Positions 1-3,726 of a DNA stretch of 5,135 nucleotides are shown one piece after another; position 1 is the first letter of the stretch, and each line of letters begins with the position of its first letter. The stretch covers positions 1 to 5,135 of the forward strand of contig JASICF010000481.1 in NCBI GenBank assembly GCA_030044775.1, in the 5' to 3' direction. The translations under genes were made by a program, and so were the position numbers. This stretch comes from Candidatus Sulfotelmatobacter sp. Lineage in GTDB: Bacteria > Acidobacteriota > Terriglobia > Terriglobales > Acidobacteriaceae. Under the pieces are notes generated by a model. It worked only from the letters and a program-made list of their open reading frames with translations. It was not told the DNA's origin and did no database searches.

Positions 1-314
1 AATACGCGCCACACGGCGAAATCCCTCGAAGTGTCTTCGATTTGATGCTCAATCCCTGCAGCCACAAACAACAGGTCGCCCGCCTCGAACGGGTCCCGCT
101 TCTTGTCGTGAAGCAATACTCCTCGACCGCGAACGATGAAGTAAATCTCGTCCTGAGCATGCGGTGTCTGCTGGGTCGGGCGCTGGGGGACGGAAAGCGC
201 TATGTCAAGAGATCCTCGTCGCAGGGCAGTCACGGCATGTTCGCCCGCGGGTCCGGGGATGCGCGCTTGAGCCTCCATAAGACGGATAACGCAGCTGCGA
301 TCTCGGTTGATCAT
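1..314 (-). CDS. Small cupin-fold protein, C-terminus beyond window
   Basis: I translated this by hand from ATG 314. It stays open to base 1, giving 104 codons of an incomplete gene. A single conserved beta-barrel (cupin_2) domain is visible. Motif 1 is around residues 50-63, reading TPHAQDEIYFIVRG, with His52 and Glu56. Motif 2 is around residues 79-90, G79 DLLFVAAGIEH90. The first His of the usual HxH pair is Thr50 and the usual Pro of motif 2 is Ala85, so metal binding may be altered. Small single-domain cupins include sugar isomerases, dioxygenases and ligand-sensing domains, and nothing here fixes the substrate. No signal peptide or membrane segment is seen, so it is probably cytosolic. 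ATG 314 is favoured over the internal ATG at 278 because AAGGAG lies 6 nt upstream of it. The gene is divergent from bshB1 across an 89-nt gap. The fold is fairly certain; the function is unknown. Confidence 0.85.
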   Translation of the reverse strand, partial: MINRDRSCVIRLMEAQARIPGPAGEHAVTALRRGSLDIALSVPQRPTQQTPHAQDEIYFIVRGRGVLLHDKKRDPFEAGDLLFVAAGIEHQIEDTSRDFAVWRV

Positions 315-320
315 GCTTTG

Positions 321-326
321 CTCCTT
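321..326 (-). promoter_or_regulatory. Shine-Dalgarno of the cupin gene
   Basis: The minus strand reads AAGGAG, then 6 nt, then ATG at 314. This near-consensus ribosome binding site decides the start in favour of 314 over the in-frame ATG at 278. Confidence 0.75.
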
Positions 327-403
327 GTGCCTTCAATACGCGTACTACCGCTTTTCCGCGGTCCTTGCGTTATAACATGTGATCCGGGTACGCTTCGAGA
401 CTC
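327..403. promoter_or_regulatory. Divergent control region, cupin / bshB1
   Basis: This spacer must carry the promoters of both the leftward cupin gene and rightward bshB1. Seen directly: a perfect 8-bp palindrome TACGCGTA at 337-344; an inverted repeat ACCGC-N6-GCGGT at 347-362; and a perfect palindrome GTTATAAC at 369-376. The last reads as a -10-like TATAAC on both strands (371-376 on plus, 374-369 on minus). No good -35 hexamer stands at 16-18 bp from it on either strand. If TATAAC is the plus-strand -10, the bshB1 leader would be about 20 nt. The assignment as a promoter is inference; the palindromes are certain. Confidence 0.4.
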
Positions 404-1162
404 ATGACTCCCTCTAATCTCGACGTTCTCGCCGTCGCCGCGCACCGCGACGATGTGGAGCAGACCTGTGGCGGAACGCTGCTGAAAGCCGCGCAGCGTG
501 GGCAGCGAACCGGCATCCTCGATCTGACACGCGGGGAATTGGGCACGCGCGGCACGGCGGAGGACCGGGAGCGCGAAGCGAACGACGCGGCAAACATTCT
601 GGCCGTGAGCTGGCGTCGCGCTTTGGATATTCCCGACGGCCGCGTCGAGAATACCTGGGAGAATCGCCTGAAAGTTGCGAGCGTGATTCGCGAGACGCGA
701 CCGCGCGTGTTGATCCTGCCTTATTGGAAGGGCCGGCATCCGGATCATTACACCTGCTCCGTGCTCGGATATGAGGCATGTTTTCTAGCCGGGTTGGCGA
801 AGCTAGGGGTAAACGGTAAGGGATCAGCAGTCGGCGCATCAAGCGGCGAAATGCTGGCGCCTCATCGTCCTTTCAAGATTGTTTACGCAACGCTTTACTA
901 CGACGTGCGGCCAACGTTTGTAGTCGATATCAGCCGGCAGTTCGAGCAAAAGCTCGCTTCCATTTTTGCCTACAAGTCGCAATTCAGCGATCAGGAAGCC
1001 GGCAAAGGTCTCTTCCCTGCTCACTCGGAGATTCGTGCGCGCGTCGAGTCGATGGCCCGCTTTTATGGCGCCCTGGGCGGTGTTACGCACGCTGAACCGT
1101 TTGTGCAGAAAGAAGTTGGCCTGGTCGAGGACTTGCTGGCGATGCCGGTGAAATCGATTTAG
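404..1162 (+). CDS. bshB1: Bacillithiol biosynthesis N-acetyl hydrolase BshB1
   Basis: This 252-residue cytosolic enzyme belongs to the LmbE/PIG-L zinc deacetylase family. In bacillithiol synthesis BshB removes the acetyl group from GlcNAc-malate to give GlcN-malate, which BshC then joins to cysteine. The zinc site is visible. The N-terminal AHRDD motif holds His14, Asp16 (expected catalytic base) and Asp17, and HPDH at 112-115 supplies the remaining His pair, by analogy with the Bacillus enzymes. GTRGTAEDREREA (48-60) and the PYWKGRHPDH stretch (106-115) are typical of BshB1 rather than general LmbE proteins. The usual Pro of AHPDD is Arg15. It is slightly longer than Bacillus BshB1 (about 235 residues), with extra residues around 133-150. 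No strong Shine-Dalgarno precedes ATG 404, and no other in-frame start lies just upstream. The bshA and bshC genes are not in the window. It converges on the next gene with only 16 nt between stop codons. Confidence 0.9.
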   Translation: MTPSNLDVLAVAAHRDDVEQTCGGTLLKAAQRGQRTGILDLTRGELGTRGTAEDREREANDAANILAVSWRRALDIPDGRVENTWENRLKVASVIRETRPRVLILPYWKGRHPDHYTCSVLGYEACFLAGLAKLGVNGKGSAVGASSGEMLAPHRPFKIVYATLYYDVRPTFVVDISRQFEQKLASIFAYKSQFSDQEAGKGLFPAHSEIRARVESMARFYGALGGVTHAEPFVQKEVGLVEDLLAMPVKSI

Positions 1163-1178
1163 CCTCGCGCTAAAACGA

Positions 1179-1580
1179 TTAGGTGCGCTTTCCCGCCTTC
1201 CTGCATTCGAGACGAAGAGCTTCAAATCGGCGGGAGTTACGCTGTTCCTTTGCTTTTCCGAGCTTCCAACATCTCAGGAAGGTATCGGCGAATTGTGGGT
1301 TTCTTCGCACCTCCTGCTCCACCCGCGAGAAAAATCTCTCAAAATGATGTTCGAGCAGGTGCTCGAGCAGCAAGACACCGATCGCAGTGCGCAAGTCTTC
1401 ATCATCGTTAACTCCCCAGCGGATGATGAATGGCCAAATTGCGTCGGGTTCGTCTACGAGAAAATCTTCAACCTTTATGATTGCCTGCCAGCGTGGGTCT
1501 TCCGCTCCCTCGGGAGCGCAATGACCCGGCAGGATCTTCTCGGCGGCTTCTATAGCTTCTGCGACCGACGAAGAGCTCAT
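1179..1580 (-). CDS. Uncharacterised 133-residue helical protein
   Basis: I do not recognise a named family. The protein has 133 residues, is rich in Glu, Leu and Arg, and has no signal peptide or transmembrane segment, so it is probably cytosolic. Predicted by eye it is almost wholly helical. There is a helix at 5-17, a conserved-looking block DPRWQAI (28-34), then IIRWGVNDDEDLRTAI (52-67), a leucine/histidine repeat LLEHLLEHHFERF (71-83) and FADTFLRCWKLGK (97-109). The pattern recalls a short HEAT-like or immunity-type helical bundle, but that is a guess. A basic tail (110-133) ends the protein. ATG 1580 lies 4 nt after the stop of the O-methyltransferase gene and has only a weak AAGAG upstream, so translation is probably coupled. 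It is the last gene of the leftward unit. Codon use and length suggest a real gene, and I believe similar orphan proteins occur in other soil bacteria. Confidence 0.75.
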   Translation of the reverse strand: MSSSSVAEAIEAAEKILPGHCAPEGAEDPRWQAIIKVEDFLVDEPDAIWPFIIRWGVNDDEDLRTAIGVLLLEHLLEHHFERFFSRVEQEVRRNPQFADTFLRCWKLGKAKEQRNSRRFEALRLECRKAGKRT

Positions 1581-1584
1581 TGGC

Positions 1585-2277
1585 TCAAACTCTTAATGCC
1601 ACGGCCAACCCATCTCGAATGGGTAGGATGGTCGTGTAGAAGTCTTTCGAAGCATACAGCAGCCGGTTGAACTCAAGAATTGCCTTCGTGTATCCATCCT
1701 TCGGATTTTTCTGGGCGACGCGGCCGCTCCACAGAACGTTATCCGTGATGAAGAGACCGCCTTTGCGCAGGCGCGAAGGCACTAAACGCAGAACACGAGG
1801 ATAATCTTCCTTGTCGACATCGTTGAAAACAATGTCGAACTGCTCTTTCTGCTCGGAGAGAAATTCCAGCGCATCGCCGGTGTGCAGGGTCACCCGGTTC
1901 GCGACACCGACGCGACCAAAATAGCCGCGCGCCCGCTCGGCATTCTTGGGATCCCCATCGGTATAAATGACCCGGCCCTTCTCGCCGACTGCTTGCGCCC
2001 ACCAGATGGTTGAATATCCAATCGCCGAACCGAGTTCGCAGACGGTTTTAGCGTTGATCGTCATTGCAAGTTGCTGAAGCACGCGCGCGACCGCCGGGCC
2101 AACGATCGGTACATCGTGCTTCGCGGCGTAATTCTCCATCTCTTCCAGCACTGAGTCTCGCTTCGGCAAGATCGAGTAGAGGTAGTCATCGATTGGCCCG
2201 ACGGTTGTGAAGCTATAATGACGCCAGTTCGGCTTGTGTTCTTTCTTCGGCTTGCTCTGCAGCTTGCTTTGCGCCAC
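1585..2277 (-). CDS. CCoAOMT-like class I SAM-dependent O-methyltransferase
   Basis: From GTG 2277 this is a 230-residue member of the O-methyltransferase family 3 (caffeoyl-CoA/catechol OMT-like, as bacterial YrrM). These cytosolic, metal-dependent enzymes transfer a methyl group from SAM to a hydroxyl, often of a catechol; some act on tRNA hydroxyuridine (TrmR). Motif I, VCELGSAIGYST, is at 79-90 with Glu81. TDGD at 106-109 follows, then GDALEFL (134-140). The metal-binding set by alignment with plant CCoAOMT is Asp153 (in FNDVDKEDY), Asp179 and Asn180 (in ITDNVLW). Asn152 replaces the usual aliphatic residue before Asp153. Residues 5-15 form a Lys-rich, probably flexible tail. A longer version from TTG 2283 is possible, but its Shine-Dalgarno would be only 1 nt away, whereas GTG 2277 has 7 nt. 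The gene is 33 nt downstream of the hydrolase gene and 4 nt upstream of the 133-residue protein, so an operon is likely. The natural substrate is unknown. Confidence 0.88.
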   Translation of the reverse strand: MAQSKLQSKPKKEHKPNWRHYSFTTVGPIDDYLYSILPKRDSVLEEMENYAAKHDVPIVGPAVARVLQQLAMTINAKTVCELGSAIGYSTIWWAQAVGEKGRVIYTDGDPKNAERARGYFGRVGVANRVTLHTGDALEFLSEQKEQFDIVFNDVDKEDYPRVLRLVPSRLRKGGLFITDNVLWSGRVAQKNPKDGYTKAILEFNRLLYASKDFYTTILPIRDGLAVALRV

Positions 2278-2284
2278 GTGCAAT

Positions 2285-2290
2285 TCCTTT
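2285..2290 (-). promoter_or_regulatory. Shine-Dalgarno fixing GTG start of the methyltransferase
   Basis: The minus strand reads AAAGGA, 7 nt, GTG (2277). The same AAAGGA lies only 1 nt from the alternative TTG at 2283, too close for efficient initiation. The site therefore supports the GTG start. Confidence 0.65.
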
Positions 2291-2310
2291 CTATCGCAAT
2301 CTGCCGTTTT

Positions 2311-3027
2311 CTACGCGGCTTCGCGGGCTCCCGTCGTGACGCCCGGCTTCAAGGTCACCACCTCGATTCCCTTCACCAGTTTCTGCAAATCGGCAGGGCT
2401 TCCCGTAAGCACCGGGAATGTTCCGAAATGCATCGGGATTACGGTTTTCGGCTTGAGCAGATTGCAGGCGTAGGCTGCTTCGCGCGGGCCCATGGTGAAG
2501 TGATCGCCGATCGGCAGCATGACGATCTCGGGACCATAGAGTTCGCGGATGATCGCCATATCGCCGAACACATTGGTGTCTCCAGCGTGATAGATCTTGA
2601 CGCCATTCTCGAACTCAATCACATAACCGCAGGCTTCGCCTCCGTAGATCAACTGGTCGCCATCCTGAATGCCGCAGGAGTGGTCGGCGTGAACCATGGT
2701 GATTTTAATATCGCCGACCTTCTGCGTACCGCCCTTGTTCATCATTGAGGTTTGCTTGGCGCCTTTTTTCTCGAGCCATCCGCACAACTCAGGCATGCCT
2801 ACGACCATGGGATCGTGCTGCTTGATGATTTCGACGGCGTCGCCGATGTGGTCGCCGTGACCGTGCGTGCAAAGAACAACGTCGACGTGCTTGACTTTTT
2901 TTTCAGACGGAGGACAGGCGGGATTGTTCATGATCCACGGATCGATAATGACGGTGCGGCCGGCTGGCGTAACAATGCGGAACGTTGCGTGGCCCAGCCA
3001 GGTAAGTTGAATCCCTTTAAGATCCAT
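2311..3027 (-). CDS. UPF0173 metallo-beta-lactamase-fold hydrolase
   Basis: This 238-residue cytosolic protein is of the UPF0173 (YtkL-like) branch of the metallo-beta-lactamase superfamily, the expected length for that group. The substrate of these proteins is not established. The N-terminus reads LTWLGHATF (8-16), typical of the branch. The two-metal site is visible: HGHGDH at 55-60 (His55, His57, Asp59, His60), His113 in MVHADHSCG, Asp150 in YHAGDTN, and His200 in IPMHFGTFP. All expected ligands are present, so it should be active. ATG 3027 is chosen because GGAGGAG lies 9 nt upstream and the family normally begins close to this point. An in-frame GTG at 3084 would add 19 non-conserved residues. 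It is the first gene of the leftward unit, followed after 33 nt by the O-methyltransferase, and is divergent from hpt. Confidence 0.92.
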   Translation of the reverse strand: MDLKGIQLTWLGHATFRIVTPAGRTVIIDPWIMNNPACPPSEKKVKHVDVVLCTHGHGDHIGDAVEIIKQHDPMVVGMPELCGWLEKKGAKQTSMMNKGGTQKVGDIKITMVHADHSCGIQDGDQLIYGGEACGYVIEFENGVKIYHAGDTNVFGDMAIIRELYGPEIVMLPIGDHFTMGPREAAYACNLLKPKTVIPMHFGTFPVLTGSPADLQKLVKGIEVVTLKPGVTTGAREAA

Positions 3028-3036
3028 CGCGGCTTT

Positions 3037-3043
3037 CTCCTCC
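3037..3043 (-). promoter_or_regulatory. Shine-Dalgarno of the UPF0173 gene
   Basis: The minus strand reads GGAGGAG, 9 nt, ATG 3027. It is close to the anti-16S consensus and argues against the longer GTG 3084 start, whose reading would run straight over this site. Confidence 0.75.
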
Positions 3044-3125
3044 GGTCGCGCGGTTCCAGTAGATGAGCTCTTGAGTCGAACCACGTCGCTTCATGCGACC
3101 GCCCTTTAGTTTAATATGAAACGCC
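3044..3125. promoter_or_regulatory. Divergent control region, UPF0173 unit / hpt
   Basis: The spacer between two divergent starts holds a perfect inverted repeat GTCGC-TTCAT-GCGAC at 3085-3099. About 12 bp further on is a -10-like TAATAT at 3112-3117 on the plus strand, 8 nt before the hpt ATG. No convincing -35 is visible at 16-18 bp, and the inverted repeat covers that position. On the minus strand the same AT-rich patch reads CATATTAA and could serve the leftward unit, giving a leader of roughly 70 nt. The sequence elements are certain; their roles are inferred. Confidence 0.35.
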
Positions 3126-3674
3126 ATGGCGGAACTGAAGGTGTTGATCGAACGGGACGCGATTGCAAAGCGCGTCGCAGAAATGGGCGCAGACATCACG
3201 CGCGATTTTGCCGGCCAGCAGGTGATTTTGGTCGGAGTGCTAAAAGGCTCGGCGATTTTTTTGGCAGACCTGGCGCGGCAAATCAACCTGGACGCAACAT
3301 TCGACTTCATCGGTGTATCCAGTTACGGCAACCGTCCCAGCCCTACACAAGAGTTGAAGAGCGGATGGGATTCGACGGGCGAAGTGAAGCTGACCAAGGA
3401 CGTGGACCAGTCAATGAAAGATAAGAATGTGATCGTGGTGGAAGATATTCTTGACACCGGCTTGACCTTGACGGTGCTGAAGAAGCTGTTGCTGGCGCAT
3501 CAGCCGCGATCATTAAAGATCGCCGCTCTGCTCGATAAGCCTTCGCGGCGCAAGCTGCCGCTGCAAGGCGATTACGTAGGGTTCACCATTCCCGACGAAT
3601 TTGTAGTTGGTTATGGGCTTGACTACGCAGAGCGCTATCGGAATCTCCCGGACATTTGCATCGTGCCCAGGTAA
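3126..3674 (+). CDS. hpt: Hypoxanthine phosphoribosyltransferase
   Basis: This 182-residue cytosolic purine-salvage enzyme converts hypoxanthine (often also guanine) plus PRPP to IMP (GMP) and pyrophosphate. Its length is normal for bacterial Hpt. Visible motifs in order: LKGS (39-42), the pyrophosphate-binding loop; SSYGN (65-69), the mobile active-site loop; VVEDILDTG (104-112), the PRPP-binding motif with Glu106, Asp107 and catalytic Asp110; Lys138 in LLDKPSRR, contacting the purine; and IPDEFVVGYGLDY (155-167), closing the base and Mg site. ATG 3126 is secure as the most upstream start, because an in-frame TGA lies at 3117-3119 and the protein aligns to its family from the first residues. 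No Shine-Dalgarno is present before it. The tilS and ftsH genes that often flank hpt are not here. The phosphatase gene follows 52 nt downstream on the same strand. Confidence 0.96.
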   Translation: MAELKVLIERDAIAKRVAEMGADITRDFAGQQVILVGVLKGSAIFLADLARQINLDATFDFIGVSSYGNRPSPTQELKSGWDSTGEVKLTKDVDQSMKDKNVIVVEDILDTGLTLTVLKKLLLAHQPRSLKIAALLDKPSRRKLPLQGDYVGFTIPDEFVVGYGLDYAERYRNLPDICIVPR

Positions 3675-3690
3675 ACCCCGCGTGATGGAA

Positions 3691-3717
3691 TTGCCCTGAA
3701 AAGCTGGCTGTTATCAT
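3691..3717 (+). promoter_or_regulatory. Candidate promoter of the GAF-SpoIIE gene
   Basis: TTGCCC at 3691-3696 and TATCAT at 3712-3717 resemble -35 and -10 hexamers with a short 15-bp spacer. Transcription would start near 3724-3727, essentially at the ATG (3727). The 52-nt gap after hpt shows no hairpin with a T-run, so read-through from hpt is also possible. Confidence 0.3.
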
Positions 3718-3726
3718 ACCAATCGA

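Noticed and set aside
42..407. Plus-strand frame of 121 residues over the cupin gene and its promoter
   Set aside because: It covers the opposite strand of a clear cupin domain with a good Shine-Dalgarno and runs through the control region, and its product resembles nothing I know.
311..842. Long minus-strand open frames (up to 145 residues) opposite bshB1
   Set aside because: They are antisense to a strongly conserved gene, contain no recognisable motif, are rich in Arg and Ser as expected of GC-rich shadow frames, and overlap each other.
1351..1366. Inverted repeat TCGAGCA-GG-TGCTCGA
   Set aside because: It is explained by the repeated Leu-Leu-Glu-His codons of the 133-residue protein and sits in the middle of the gene.
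2896..2903. Run of eight T (eight A on the coding strand) in the UPF0173 gene as a slippage or phase-variation site
   Set aside because: It encodes Glu-Lys-Lys in an intact frame with conserved motifs on both sides; a single short run with no other sign of frameshifting is weak evidence.
2218..3066. Plus-strand frames of 176 and 104 residues opposite the UPF0173 gene
   Set aside because: The minus-strand protein has every metal ligand of its family, so the antisense frames are by-products of codon composition.
3052..3082. Minus-strand GGTTCGACTC resembling a tRNA T-loop
   Set aside because: The flanks do not form a five-base T-stem, and no acceptor, anticodon or D arm can be placed around it, so it is not a tRNA or a clear attachment site.
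3697..3726. Possible terminator after hpt
   Set aside because: No stable stem followed by a T-run can be drawn in the 52-nt gap; the partial complementarity ACCCC/GGGGT is more than 50 nt apart and enters the next gene.
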